A stretch of DNA of 64,000 nt, taken from positions 192,943,103 to 193,007,102 of the forward strand of contig CM056573.1 in the NCBI GenBank assembly GCA_029721435.1, read 5' to 3'. Under the pieces are notes generated by a model. It was not told the DNA's origin. It did no database searches and saw only the letters and a list, made by a program, of their open reading frames with translations. This stretch comes from Gymnothorax reevesii. Taxonomy: Eukaryota; Chordata; Actinopteri; Anguilliformes; Muraenidae. The translations under genes were made by a program, and so were the position numbers. Below are positions 46,101 to 56,599 of the stretch, piece after piece (positions within the stretch are counted from its first letter, which is position 1; each line of letters begins with the position of its first letter).

Positions 46101-47983
46101 AACAATGGCAAGAGGAAGAGCCGCAAATCAGTCTGTTAGACTATGTTAGCAAGTTCAAGGAAAGATTGCGTGCAGCTTGTGACCTTGCCAAAGAGAACTT
46201 GAAATCAAGTCAGGGAAAAATGAAAACTTGGTATGATCATAAGGCTAGAAGCCATGAGTTTAAACCAGGAGACAAGGTCCTTGTGTTGTTTCCCTTGCAG
46301 TCCAATCCATTGCAGGCTAGATTTCATGGTCCTTATGAAATTCTGACAAAACTCAATGATCTCAATTACATTGTGAAGACTCCAGATAGGAGAAAACCAA
46401 AACAATTGTGTCATATTAACATGCTAAAGCCTTATCATGACAGAAATGCTAGGGTTGCAGCTGTCACTTCAGATTCTCCAATGGTCGAAACGTGTGAAGA
46501 TGAGGGGGAGTTTCAAGATGATGAACCAAGAATTAAAGCTGAAGTTCTTTCATGTAAATTGTCAAACACTGAAGTGTTGCAAAATCTTGATGTAAAACTC
46601 CAGCACTTAGAACCCTCACAGAGAGATCAGTTTGAAAGGTTGATCGAGAAATATGAGGATTTGTTTCCTGACGTTCCAAAGAGAGTTACTATAGCCTCTC
46701 ATGATGTAGATGTTGGTGATGCCAAACCAATAAAACAGCATCCATACCGGATGAATCCTGAAAAGAGAAAGATTGCTGAGAAAGAGGTTGAGTTCATGTT
46801 AAAACATGATATTATCAGACCCTCCAACTCCGATTGGAGTTCACCCTGTGTGCTAGTTCCAAAACCTGATGGAAGTACTAGATTCTGTACAGATTATCGC
46901 AAAGTCAATGCTGTAACTAGAACTGATGTGTTTCCAATACCTAGGATTGATGATTGTATTGATAGTGTAGGGCAAGCAAAGTTTCTGACCAAGATTGATT
47001 TATTGAAGGGTTATTGGTGTGTGCCTTTAACTGAGAGGGCCAAGAGCATCTCTGCTTTTGCCACACCATCTGGATTGTACCAGTATGAAGTCCTACCCTT
47101 TGGCATGAAAAATGCCCCAGCCACGTTCCAAAGGATGATACAGTCTACAATCGCCGGATTGCCACACACGGGTGCATACATCGATGACCTGATCACATGG
47201 AGTGACTCCTGGGAAGAACATCTAAAAGATGTAGAGACGTTGTTCCAGCGCCTGACCCAGGCTAACCTGACTGTTAACCTGAACAAGAGTGACTTTGGTT
47301 GTGCTACTGTCACCTATCTTGGCTACGTCATAGGCCAGGGTAAGGTGGCACCCATAAATGCTAAAGTCCAAGCCATCATGGACTTTCCAGTTCCTGACAA
47401 CAAAAAAACTTTGCGCCGCTTCCTTGGAATGATCGGGTACTACCGCAAGTTCTGCAAGAACTTTGCTGAGATTGCTCTCAGTCTAACTAACCAACTGAAG
47501 AAAGGCGTAAAGTTCACCTGGGATGATGCATGCCAGAGAGCCTTCGATCACCTGAAGTCTCTGCTGTGTCACTTCCCCGTGCTCAAATCTCCTGACTTCA
47601 ACAAACCGTTCTCCATCGCGGTCGATGCTAGCGACCAAGCTTGTGGATCTGTGCTCCTACAGAGAAGTGACTCTGATGACATTGAGCATCCCGTGGCATA
47701 CTTCTCCAGGAAGTTCAATCGCCACCAAAGGAACTATTCCACAGTAGAGAAGGAACTGTTGGCTCTGGTCCTTTCTTTACAACACTTTGAGGTTTATGTT
47801 TGTACAGGACAAAAGCCAATGATTGTGTACACTGACCACAATCCGTTAATGTTTTTGAGTAAGATGAAAAACAAGAATCGGAGATTGTTGAATTGGAGTT
47901 TGATTTTACAGGAGTTTGACTTGGAAATTAAGCATGTGAAGGGTACAGACAATGTAATTGCTGATTGCTTATCCCGTGTTTGA
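43169..47983 (+). CDS. Gag-protease-integrase-RT-RNase H polyprotein, Gmr1 type
   Basis: I start at ATG 43169 (GCAATGGATG); the open frame extends upstream only through a GTG. The product is about 1604 residues with no stop. Order: a SAP-like N-terminus (KKTELLEICRQLEL, residues 15-55), a long Glu/Arg/Lys coiled coil (70-170), a SCAN-related capsid domain (185-350) and a CCHC knuckle (CRYCKKSGHVTTNC, about 403). Then come a retropepsin (ILRDTGASQSLL, about 493), integrase HHCC and DDE (GGHLGVNKT, CKTCHTC, IVDCVGPL, SDQGSNF, GALERFHSTL; 745-920) and a GPY-type module (ARFHGPYEIL, about 1050). RT follows with AYIDDLITWSD (about 1337), and RNase H with FSIAVDASDQA and DNVIADCLSRV. All catalytic residues I can check are present. 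Confidence 0.95.
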   Translation: MDDFLASPTVGVLKSFKKTELLEICRQLELTEVKPAMRKARLAREIVEYYIDENVFAPGDLEQFPVENPNIEMELKLKMLEIEREEREKEREEKEKEREEREKEREEKEKQREFEREEKEKQRQFELEKFAREEKQREFELEKFARQRDFELEKLDREERLQMEQLKIKIQTENKFCASQEVKLVPPFSEKDVDNYFQCFEKVAKSCQWPKEHWPLMLQTVLKGKAQQAYSALSADDSSDYEVVKKVILRAYELVPEAYRQKFRGLKKSENQTYVEFANEKQVCFERWCTSMEVKDDFNSLKEMVLVEEFKNCVKDDVKTYLNEKQALNLQSAAKFADEYVLTHKSKFQSSSNNKWSQFQKKGYGDTQDSSPKDKDKSGDGAQKSRNRSDQSVKADSDKSGLVCRYCKKSGHVTTNCWFLKAKKEKEKDTKPNAFVKTRLETPVVDNQSAKLPASCGAKKPNTADFVREEFLPFVSEGFVALNEHTTPVPIYILRDTGASQSLLLMDSLELRDETASGDFILVQGIEGRTLSVPLRSIFLKSDLVTGQVKVGLMSSLPIKGVSLLLGNDLAGGKVVPPVHLTSQPSTENGDEDPSLYPSCAVTRAMAKKAKEDDVVVPSSTLNSQDSGGSPHDSDWPIMVSPFEDLSDTFISSLFSQPDGSGDSDVSGDLSLSRKRLIEEQTNDPEIGVLKRRALPDKEIDAVPVGYYLKDGVLMRKWRPPDIPANADWAVVRQIVVPKVYRNEILTMAHSLPLGGHLGVNKTVDKIMKHFFWPGLRKDVSNFCKTCHTCQVVGKHQLDPPVAPLQPIPAFGEPFSRVIVDCVGPLPKTRSGNQYLLTIMCASTRFPEAIPLSNIKATAISKALIKFFTLFGLPREIQSDQGSNFTSGLFQQVVYELGAKQILSSAYHPESQGALERFHSTLKTMMRTYCYDHEKDWDEGVHLLLFAAREAVQESTGFSPFELVFGHEVRGPLLLLSEQWQEEEPQISLLDYVSKFKERLRAACDLAKENLKSSQGKMKTWYDHKARSHEFKPGDKVLVLFPLQSNPLQARFHGPYEILTKLNDLNYIVKTPDRRKPKQLCHINMLKPYHDRNARVAAVTSDSPMVETCEDEGEFQDDEPRIKAEVLSCKLSNTEVLQNLDVKLQHLEPSQRDQFERLIEKYEDLFPDVPKRVTIASHDVDVGDAKPIKQHPYRMNPEKRKIAEKEVEFMLKHDIIRPSNSDWSSPCVLVPKPDGSTRFCTDYRKVNAVTRTDVFPIPRIDDCIDSVGQAKFLTKIDLLKGYWCVPLTERAKSISAFATPSGLYQYEVLPFGMKNAPATFQRMIQSTIAGLPHTGAYIDDLITWSDSWEEHLKDVETLFQRLTQANLTVNLNKSDFGCATVTYLGYVIGQGKVAPINAKVQAIMDFPVPDNKKTLRRFLGMIGYYRKFCKNFAEIALSLTNQLKKGVKFTWDDACQRAFDHLKSLLCHFPVLKSPDFNKPFSIAVDASDQACGSVLLQRSDSDDIEHPVAYFSRKFNRHQRNYSTVEKELLALVLSLQHFEVYVCTGQKPMIVYTDHNPLMFLSKMKNKNRRLLNWSLILQEFDLEIKHVKGTDNVIADCLSRV

Positions 47984-48078
47984 ATGTGTATGATATGTAT
48001 ATATAGACAAGTGTTCACTTTACCATTTTGTATTGAAAAGAAAAATTTTGCCTTTATGAGTCAAAATTTTTCCCTTTT

Positions 48079-48088
48079 GGAATGGAGG
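48079..48088 (+). other. Polypurine tract of the Gmr1-type element
   Basis: GGAATGGAGG lies directly before the 3' LTR, the usual priming position for plus-strand synthesis. Confidence 0.75.
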
Positions 48089-48584
48089 TGTAATGTGAAT
48101 ATAGGCCACTAGATGGCAGTATTTACCTTTTTTTTGTTAAGCTCAGACTGGAGTCATGTTTAGACATGTTCTGGACATGTCTGGGGCAAGTCTCAGAAAA
48201 TTAAAAAAAAGAGGTCTAAATGTGGGTGGGGTCTGCAAAAGAGTATATAAGGAAAAAAATTGAGACAGTAAAGTAGTAGGAGAAATTGCAAGAAGATGAC
48301 CAGACCTGCCATTCTGTTCAAGACCTGTGACGTTTCTTTTGTGGATTTCTTTGACTGTGTTTGAGCATTTTCTTCATCCAGGACATCACCAAGCCACCCC
48401 ACTAAAAAGGGACTGTAATTATTTCTGTTTTTTCTTATTTATCAATCTTGGTCTTTAGTTGTAGGTTGTTATTAGTCTTTGTCTTCGTTAAAAATTAAAT
48501 GTGTTTTAGTTGTTAAAACTGTGTTTGTCATCCCTTGCTGTTGCTGTTGTGTTATAAATGTAATAACAAATTGGGGCCATAACA
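48089..48584 (+). repeat. 3' LTR of the Gmr1-type element
   Basis: Same length as the 5' LTR, with no difference noticed. The CTCF-like motif is at 48106-48119. Confidence 0.95.
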
Positions 48585-48719
48585 CTAGTGTCTAGAAAAT
48601 CTGAAGTGATCTTCCTGGAATAAGTGTAGGGCCTCTGTGCTGCTGGAAGTGGATGGAGCGGTGTTGACTGTTTCCTGACCAGTCAGCTCCTAAATTCTCA
48701 TTTGGCACATGACACAGGA

Positions 48720-49122
48720 CTGTATTTTTATTAATATGCAGTAGTTTTATCCAGTGCCTCACCCCACTTTTTTCTGTCTTTCTCCGAGGATCTCTCCCTC
48801 CACAACCCTGAGTCCTGGACCATCCGAGCCTAGCACTGTTTAGATGGACTTTTATGGAACTCTATTGTCATTATCTTCTTATTAACTAGCTGGAGGCTGG
48901 GCTTCCCCACTATAGCCGGGTTCCTCCTGAGATTTCTTCCCACTGGGGAGTTTTTTCTCACCACTGTTTTAGGATTTTTCTCCCTACCGGGAGTTTTGCC
49001 TCATTTGCTGTAGTGGGGAATAGGCTGGGAACTGCCCTTTCAGTAACTCATCTCTGACTGTAAAGCGTCTTTGTGACAGTTTATCTGTGAAAAGCGCTAT
49101 ACAAATAAATTGAATTTGAATT
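48720..49122 (+). mobile_element. L2/Maui-type LINE 3' fragment
   Basis: It contains GGTTCCTCCTGAGATTTCTT, GGAGTTTTTTCTCACCACTG, TGTAAAGCGTCTTTGTGACA and AAAAGCGCTATACAAATAAA, ending in a TTGAATTTGAA repeat. These are the hallmark 3' UTR of fish L2/Maui LINEs. It interrupts the PNMA-like gag. The left border is approximate. Confidence 0.82.
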
Positions 49123-49600
49123 TGTAAAATTTCTTCAAAGGATCTGCCACTGAGTTTAGCAATCTTTTGCAGTTCACTCAAAAAAGCACTGGGTGGTGCC
49201 ACCAGTCGCAATCGGCACATATTCACTTGAAAGGGCTCTTATTTGGTAAATGACTTTGCTGGGGCTCTCATAGTTGTATGGGAGTACAGGCCTTAAGGTG
49301 GTCATTGCAAATCCACTCTCATACTCTACAATGGAATCTTTGTGATATAGAGATTGGGGGTTATCTACTCTTACGGTTCTTGCAACGCGCCCATATTTGT
49401 TCAAGAAATCAGATAATTCCTCATCTGACTCAGTATCAGTGAGCCCACTAACAATAACCGAGTTTGGCACTTTAATATCCTCTTTTTCTACTATCTTCAT
49501 ATTGCCGGACTTTACTAGTTTAGATCTGTATGGCCTGAAGAATGGGTCAAGTTGGTATTTCAATTTTTTAGTTTACGTAGAAACCCCTCCTGGCTGGCTC
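49123..49600 (-). pseudogene. RRM-like N-terminal domain of the PNMA-like gag
   Basis: The frame (49174-49563) reads VPNSVIVSGLTDTESDEELS and YGRVARTVRVDNPQSLYHKD. It continues with an IVEYESGFAMTTLRPVLPYN segment and a CRLRLVAPPSAFLSELQKIA stretch. This matches the N-terminal RRM-like region of fish PNMA-type proteins and would bind RNA or mediate assembly; that role is inference. The start region (up to 49600) is frameshifted and it ends at the L2 fragment. Confidence 0.78.
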
Positions 49601-49608
49601 GCCACTTT

Positions 49609-50736
49609 TGTAACACTTTAAGTTTCAAGGACCAGAGTCTAGATTCAGGTAGACTGGTTACTAGCATAAGGAATAACAGATCACAGATCAGAAGGTGATT
49701 TTTAACTGCCAGCTTATTTATATAGAAAATTATTAGAAGAAACAATGCTTATATGTTGGCACCAAACAATTTCACATACACACATTCAGAGATGAATTGT
49801 TCAATATCCCTTCAACACTCAGAATGAAACCAAAATCTTGGGAAAATAAGGTTATTCATCCCTATTGATTTCTTTAATGTTTAATCCAACCTATTTGGGT
49901 GAGAGATAAAAAATTATCTGGGTTTCTTATTGGTCGTTTAGTTACTGGTATCCCCTTTAAGTTTACTCAATTTAGGTTCACGATTTATCTTGATTTAGGC
50001 CTATTTATGGGTTTTGGTTCTAGGTTTCTACTTTCTCTTAGTTTGATTAATCAGCTCTATTTGAGCTTTAATTCACTTTTACACAGCCCATTCATGCAAT
50101 ACCAATTCGGCAACAATGAGAAAGGAAAAAAAAAATAACCGTTAAAAAAAATAAAATACAACTCAATCTCTGCTCTTACAGATTAATGTAAACAAAACTC
50201 AAATGTCCACAATTTGGTGTATTACCAGTCTTTTGGTCATGTCCTTCATCAGTCCATATGAAATTCACTGAGTGTCGCTGCAAAACCTGTCAGTTTTGTC
50301 CTACCATGATCCAAGTGTGAGAATCAGTGTCTTTGTCCACGGTATGCAGTTGAGTTTTGCAGGATCGATAATTCCCAGCTCCGACTCTCTCTCTCTCCTA
50401 TGGGTGGCTCGCCATCTTGTTTCCGCAGCTCCCGGTGTTTTCGCGCACCGGCTATCCCAATCAAAAACCTGGCCAAACCCTCGTTCAAAAATGAATTAAA
50501 CAGAACCCAGCAACACGGACAACAGGTGAAGCAATATCCTCTCAGAATTGAAAGAATAAGGTGTTGAATCTCAAGATACACTTCTTTTACTCCCATTTAC
50601 TTCCTCCTTTTCTCTCGTTCAACTTTTTTTTGTCTTTCGTCTCTATGGTTCTGCTCTTACTCTAATTGTTCGCCCTCCCTACAGCACGTAGCGCGTACGT
50701 GCTCGGCTATTAACGCGATTGGCTGTTACCGCTACA
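49609..50736 (-). repeat. Probable 5' LTR of the PNMA-like element
   Basis: Read on the minus strand the segment starts TGTAGCGGTAACAGCC and ends AAAGTGTTACA. That leaves AAAGTGGCGAGCCAGCCAGG as the leader directly after the LTR and just before gag. The partner LTR is lost, so the outer border is an estimate from TG...CA ends. Confidence 0.5.
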
Positions 50737-51224
50737 CTTGTTAAAGGAGCAGTACATATAAAATTAACGATTATTTGAACAGTAACTTACTTTCAGAGCA
50801 TTTTATTACTTTAGACACAATTATTTTATTTGCTTACATTGAATATTGATCAAAGCTTCAATTAGTTTATTTTCAAATTTGCCTCGGTTACAATCGCTTC
50901 AACATTTTTGTGTAAAAGCTACTTGAAATTGTCTCTTTGTTTCATTTCCATATCAAAACTGGGATTATTGGGTGTGGAAAGTCCCGGCAGGTACATCCCT
51001 CAGTGCTTTGGCCAACCGAAAAACAGAGGAAAGACAGACAGAGAGAACAGTAACCAGTGGTTCTCAGTATATGGTGGTACTTTTGACAGTTTGAGTCAAT
51101 TTACCATTTGCATTGCCACATACGTTACAAAGTCAAAAACGTTTCCGCACGTTGTGAAACATAGTTCCCAAATTGTTTTTGACCTTGTAAAAAAAACATG
51201 TTCCCGCTGAGTAATTTTGTTTAG
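50737..51224. other. No recognised gene
   Basis: AT-rich sequence with no supported exon. Confidence 0.5.
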
Positions 51225-52752
51225 TGTTACAGACTCTGCTGGGAAACACAAGGAGAGCACGGAGAGAGGGACCGAACACAGAGAATCGGGACACTGGGAC
51301 TCAGAACAAGGGAGAGAGACGCCATATGCAGGGATAACCAATAATTTAATAATAAAACTAAAAAGACTCCGATGGAATAAAGGTGGCACACAGGCCAAAA
51401 AAGACACCGTGCACAAGCACTGAAAAGGGGAGAAACTTAAAATTAGCCAAAAAACTCAGGAACTAGGAAACACTGGAGGGAAACACTGATTGGGGTGCTC
51501 GGGAACACTAGGGGTCAGACCAGGGCACTCGGGAACACCAGGGGGCAGACTAGGGCACTCGGGAACACCCAGGGGCAGACTAGGGCACTCGGGAACACTA
51601 GGGGAGCAGACTAGGGCACTCGGGAACACCAGGGGAGCAGACTAGGGCACTCAGAAACACAAGGGGGCAGACTAGAGCACTCAGGAACACTAGGGGGCTG
51701 ACTAGGGCACTCGGGAAACAGGAGGCTCGGGAAACACAGCAGGCAGGGGGCAGGCTCGGGCGGACACAGCAGGCGGGGGGCAGGCTCGGGCGGACACAGC
51801 AGGCGGGGAGCAGGCTCGGGCGACACAGCAGACGGAGGGCAGACTCGAACGGGCACAGCTGGCTGATGGCAGACTCGGGTGGCACAGCTGGCAGAGGGCA
51901 GGCTTGGGAAACACAGCAGGCAGAGGGCAGGCTCGGACGGGAACAGCTGGCAGATGGCAGACTCGGGCGGCACAGCTGGCAGAGGGCAGACTCGGGCGGC
52001 ACAGCTGGCAGAGGGCAGACTCGGGCGACACAGCAGGCGGAGGGCAGACTCAGACGGGCACAGCTGGCAAATGGCAAACTCGGGCGGCATAGCCGGCAGA
52101 GGGCAGGCTTGGGAGACTCGGACGGTTCAGGGACACTCGGACACAGGAGGCTTAGAAGAAACAGGAACACTCGAAAACAACAGACACTGGAATGAGGGGA
52201 GTGAGGAGAGAAGCAGAGAGCGATGAGAAGTGGAAACATGTTGAAGCGGGGAGTGAAGTCAGAATAAGTCAGGAATATTTAGGGAGGGGGCACGGAAAAA
52301 CACAGCTGCTGAAAATTAATATAATTAACAAGGGGTGGAACGCGTGGGAAACCTAATTACATGAAACAGAACAACACCAACACACAGACGAGGATCACAA
52401 GACTCTCCCATTGATGGGATAAATAAACTGAATAAAGACTCCTAAGTGCATAGTGTGAGAGGCAGGCACAAGAGATAAATGCAGAGAGTCTGCAGGAAAC
52501 ACAGTGAAGCAGATTAATCGAAAGCAAGAGGCGGAGACTAGAACAAGGCGAATGCTGAGAGGTCGTTAGTCAATTAGTAAGTGCGGCTGTACAATCCTGA
52601 GTGCTTGTTCGTACGTTACTCTTATATACAATGTTAGCTTTGGTTAGTAAATCATAGGAAAACAACAAACTGTTAGTACGGGTTAGTAATGTAGAAAAGC
52701 AAGGGGAAATAAGCAAAGAAGAACAGAAGGAAGGCTGAAACCCTTCCTTAAA
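51225..52752 (-). mobile_element. Gypsy LTR fragment with internal minisatellite
   Basis: The part at 52330-52752 aligns with the sushi-type LTR: GAGGATCACAAGACTC, TGCTGAGAGGTCGTTAGTCA, ATACAATGTTAGCTTTGGTT, ACAAACTGTTAGTACGGGTT. The other end starts TGTTACAG at 51225. The match stops near 52752, so one end is missing. Confidence 0.65.
51485..52120. repeat. About 30-bp GC-rich minisatellite
   Basis: Two adjoining arrays share a unit of about 30 bp. The first is GGGCACTCGGGAACACCAGG type (51495-51725). The second is CAGCTGGCAGAGGGCAGACT type (51730-52110). Frames stay open across it and give Cys/Pro/Ser-rich repeats on the minus strand, which I do not regard as genes. Confidence 0.9.
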
Positions 52753-52880
52753 GCAAAGGTGCACCACCATGCTCATTTCAGAGCCCTTGATATTTTAGAT
52801 TATCTTAGATTATTTAGATAAATTATTAGATTATTATAATATAAGAATATTTTATGTATGTATATATATATATATATATA
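52753..52880. repeat. (TA)n-rich flank
   Basis: AT-rich, ending in a TA dinucleotide run (52857-52880) into which the next Tc1 inserted. Confidence 0.8.
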
Positions 52881-54420
52881 CAGCGCCCTCCATAATTACT
52901 GGCACCCCTGGTTAAGATGTGTTCTTTAGCTTCCAATAAATTCAGTTTTTTTCTAAATAATATGGCACCACAATGGAAAAAAGAGGAAAATCCAACCTTT
53001 AATTCAAGTGCATTTATTCAGTGGAAAAAAAATCCCACATAAACAAATAATTCTTTTACATCAAATCATGTGTGCCACAATTATTAGCACCCCTGATGTT
53101 AATACTTTGTCCAACCCCCTTTTGCCAACATAACAGCACCTAATCTTCTCCTATAATGTTTCACAAGATGGGAGAATACAGAAAGAGGGATCTTCGACCA
53201 TTCCTCTTTGCACCGTTTCTCTAAATCATCCAGCGACCTGGGTCCTCTCCTCTGCACTCCCTCTTCAGGTCACTCCACAGGTTTTCAATGGGGTTGAGGT
53301 CTGGGGACTGAGAAGGCCATGGGAGGAGCTTGATTCTGTGTCCGGTGAACCATTTCTGTGTAGATTTGGCCACATGTTTGGGGTCATTATCTTGCTGAAA
53401 AACCCAGTGACAACCCATCTTCAGCTTTCAGTCAGAGCCCACCTGATTTTGATTTAAAATGTCCTTGTTTTTCAAAGCGTTCATGATGCCATGCACCCTA
53501 TCAAGGTTCCCAGGGCCTCTGGAAGAGAAACAGGCCCACAGCATGACCGATCCTCCCCCATACTACACAGTGGGCATGAGGTGCTTTTCTGCACACTCAT
53601 CTTTTGTGTTCCACCAGACCCACTTGGACTGTTTGTTGCCAAAAAACTCTATCTTGGTCTCATCTGACCAAAGCACAACGTCCCACTTGAAGTCCCAGTA
53701 CCGCTTAGCGAACTCCAGACATTTGCATTTATGATTGTGAGTGAGAAAAGGTTTTTTCCGTGCATGCCTCCCAAACAGCTTGTTGGCATGTAGATAGTGC
53801 CTGATGGTTGTTTTGGAGACTTTCTGACCCCAAGATGCTACCATTTGTTGCAAATCTTTAACAGTGAGCTTTGGGGAACTTTTTTTCCTCTTACCATCCT
53901 CCTTGCTGTGCGTGGTGGCAAAATAACTTTGCGTCTTCATCCAGGCTCCAGTTGTTGTAAACTTCTTAATGATTCCTCTGACAGTAGATATGGGCAGGTG
54001 CAGGTAATTGGCTATTTTCTTGTAGCCATTGCCTGACTTGTGAAGGTCGACACACATCTGCCTTACTTGAATGGTGTGTTCCTTTGTCTTTCCCATGTTT
54101 AAGAGTGGATTAGAGAAATGGCCTCTATGTCACGTCATATTTATACCCCAGGGAAACAGGAAGTGATGAATTACTAATTAATAGATAATGCCCTAGATAA
54201 TGCCCTAGATAATGTTCCTAGATACTCTGATCAACTTTGTAAACTACTGTAGAAATGACAAAAATACTTCAATTACATTTATTTCCAAGGAATAGGTGGA
54301 ACAGGTGATTTTATGAAAAATGATTATTTCTTAGTCATTAATTTTTTTTCCCCTTAAAATTACCTCTGAGTTGAAGGTTACATTTTTCTACAATTTTCAG
54401 TGTCAGAGTAGGCTTCTGAT
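52881..54420 (-). mobile_element. Tc1-like element (family 3), one end missing
   Basis: The left terminus CAGCGCCCTCCATAATTACT follows the TA run and belongs to the abundant CAGTGCCCTCCATAATTA fish family. The opposite inverted terminus is not found before the CR1 starts near 54430, so that end is truncated. Confidence 0.82.
53221..54096 (-). pseudogene. Tc1 transposase, split in two frames
   Basis: The start MGKTKEHTIQVRQMCVDLHK (54096) leads through the helix-turn-helix region and VVLWSDETKIEFFG with the first catalytic Asp, to a stop at 53563. The second frame (53221-53418) has [20 protein letters not shown] (second Asp) and [17 protein letters not shown] (Glu). The section between the frames is disrupted. 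The element could not make an active protein. Confidence 0.88.
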
Positions 54421-54429
54421 CATCTTTAA

Positions 54430-55920
54430 GCTGCTATCTGCCATCTTCAGACGGTCTTTATAAACTGGAGAAATACCAAATGATTGGAAACAGGGCAATT
54501 TAAAACCAATTTATAAGAAAGGGGACCGTACCGAGCCAGGAAACTACAGGCCAGTCAGTTTAACTTGCATTGCGTGCAAAACATTGGAATCTATCATAAA
54601 AGATGAGCTGAACTTATTTCTTGAACATAACAGTATCTTGAGGGATTGCCAACATGGTTTTCGTAAGGGAAGGTCATGCCTAACAAACCCTCTGGAGTTT
54701 TTTGAAGTGGCCACCAGGACTTATGAGAGCAGAGCTTATGACATCATATTCTTGGATTTTCAGAAAGCATTCGATACAGTACCGCATAAGAGACAATTTT
54801 TAAAATGAGCTCCATTGGGGTTACAGGAAGTATTCAGAAGTGGATTCAAAACTGGTTACAGGACCGAACACAAAGAGTGGTGGTCAGTGGTATCTCATCT
54901 GAGCTAGGTATGGTGGGGACTGGCGTCCCACAGGGATCGGTGTTGGGACCCCTCCTGTTCCTCATCGACATTAATGACCTTGATAGGAATATTGAGAGCA
55001 GATTGGTTAAATTTGCAGATGATACTAAATTGGGGGGTATGGCAAATAGTTTAGGGTCCACTAAAGTGATTCAGGACGATTTGGATAGAATCCAGAATAG
55101 GGCAGATATGTGGCAAATGAAATTTAATCTAGCAAAATGTGAAGTTGTACATGTAGGTAGTAAAAACATTAGACGGGATTACTTCATGGGAGGTTTAAAA
55201 CTAGAATGTGCTGCACACAAGAAAGATCGGGGAGTGATTCTTGACCAAGCCCTCACAGGTTCTAGCTATTGTGCCGTAGCAGTTAAAAAAACTAATCGGA
55301 TGCTGGGATACATTGCCAAAAGTATTGAGTACAAGTCTAAGGAGGTGATGGCTTCTTTTGTACAACACGTTCGTTAGACCACATCTGAAAAAATGTGGTC
55401 TATTGTGTACCGTTCTGGGGACCATACTTTCAGAAGGATATAAAGGCTCTTGAGAAAGTTCAGAGAAGAGCCACTAAGCTTATTCCAGGTATAAAAGATG
55501 AAAGCTACGAGAAGATGGTGAAGATCCTTAATCTCTTTAGTCTTAGGGAAAGGAGACTCAGGGGTGATTTGATGGAGGTCTTTAAATATGTTAAAGGGAT
55601 TAACAAAGTGAATCATGTGGGATTCCTTCAACCAAGTGTTGTGAGTAGAACTCGGGGTCACAAATGGAAGATGACCAAAGGTATATTTAGCACTGATATT
55701 CGGAAATATTTCTTCACCCAAAGAGAAATTTCAATGTGTAATGACTTGCCTGACCATATTTTTGAGGCAGAGACCTTGGGGGTTTTCAACAGCAGGCTTG
55801 ACTTAAAACTAGATACCAATGAGTCATTCACTATCTGAAGGGATATATTCACAATAGTATAAAGAAACTGGCGAGCTTAGTTGGGCTGAAAGGCCTGTTT
55901 TTGCCATTCATGTTATGTCA
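54430..55920 (+). mobile_element. CR1 LINE, 5'-truncated (copy 2)
   Basis: It carries the RT and C-terminal parts of CR1 and a 3' tail of ATGTTATGTCATGTCATGTC. The last 550 bp match the CR1 at 37041-37605, so that part belongs to the segmental duplication. Confidence 0.9.
54460..55838 (+). pseudogene. CR1 reverse transcriptase, three frames
   Basis: Frame one (to 54808) has an NYRPVSLTCIACKTLESIIK stretch, HGFRKGRSCLTNPLEFF and IFLDFQKAFDTVPHK. Frame two (54805-55377) has GTGVPQGSVLGPLLFLIDIN and VKFADDTKLGGMANS with both catalytic Asp. Frame three (55395-55838) has the C-terminal VQRRATKLIPGIKDESYEKM region and the natural end. Two frame changes and the missing 5' half make it inactive. Confidence 0.88.
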
Positions 55921-56599
55921 TGTCATGTCATGTCCAATCAGTCAGTCTGGTCCAATCCACACTGACAGTCCATTCAGACAGTCCAGTTCAGTCCAGACTG
56001 ACCGTCCATTCAGTCATTCCAGTCAGCCAGTCAGTCAAGTTACATCACGGTGCCGTACCTACATGCTTTCTGTCAAAGTCATGACCCCCAGTGGAACTCT
56101 GTACCACATTTTCTTGTCCAAAGTTTGATCTGTTCTTGGTCATTTGTCATCTTTTCATTGGTAACTTTTGTGGGGACTTGTATGGCTCATCTTGCTAACT
56201 CTAAATGATCGTATCTTATTACTGAGTTGTCCGATTTTCTACAGATGAAGAATGTATTATCTTTTCATGTTAGATTTCTGAACAAACTCATATAAATATG
56301 AACAAAATTATTTGTTTTCAGACTCAACGGAATATCTAAATAGTGTTTTACTGCTATCCATCATATTTTCATCTGTAATATCCAGTTTTCCTTGCCATGT
56401 TGAAGAATACTCATTTCCTTCAGAAAAAAACATTTTGTTCAAAAAACAGGGATCATTATCAGTATTATAATGCCATATTAAATACAATTATCTTTTAAAT
56501 TCCTGAATTGCCTCGTTGGATCACGGAGAAGTTTTCTGATCCCTCATAATTGAATGTTATGGGCATTACCAAAATAGTAAATCCAAAGTCTCAGCTGTG

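Larger units (their letters stand above)
42557..48584 (+). mobile_element. Intact Gmr1-type Ty3/Gypsy retrotransposon
   Basis: Two 496-bp LTRs (42557-43052, 48089-48584) appear identical by eye. They begin TGTAATG, end ATAACA, and are flanked by CTAG on both sides (42553-42556, 48585-48588). A tRNA-Pro-like primer site, one uninterrupted gag-pol frame and a purine tract lie between. The domain order places integrase before reverse transcriptase, the hallmark of the Gmr1 group. All signs point to a recent, potentially active insertion. Confidence 0.95.
39313..50736 (-). mobile_element. PNMA-like Ty3/Gypsy element, 3'-truncated and interrupted
   Basis: The minus-strand order is a probable 5' LTR (49609-50736), an RRM-like gag N-terminus, an L2 fragment, a Gmr1 insertion (42557-48584), a PNMA-type gag, coiled coil, CCHC knuckle, protease and reverse transcriptase. 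It then breaks off at 39312, lacking RNase H, integrase and the 3' LTR. The gag resembles vertebrate PNMA proteins, which descend from such elements. Confidence 0.85.

Noticed and set aside
51485..52120. CRISPR-like array
   Set aside because: Units are contiguous, without unique spacers, in a vertebrate LTR; it is a minisatellite.
51598..52239. Long Cys/Pro-rich frames on both strands of the minisatellite
   Set aside because: Produced by the 30-bp period keeping frames open; no start context, splice sites or domain.
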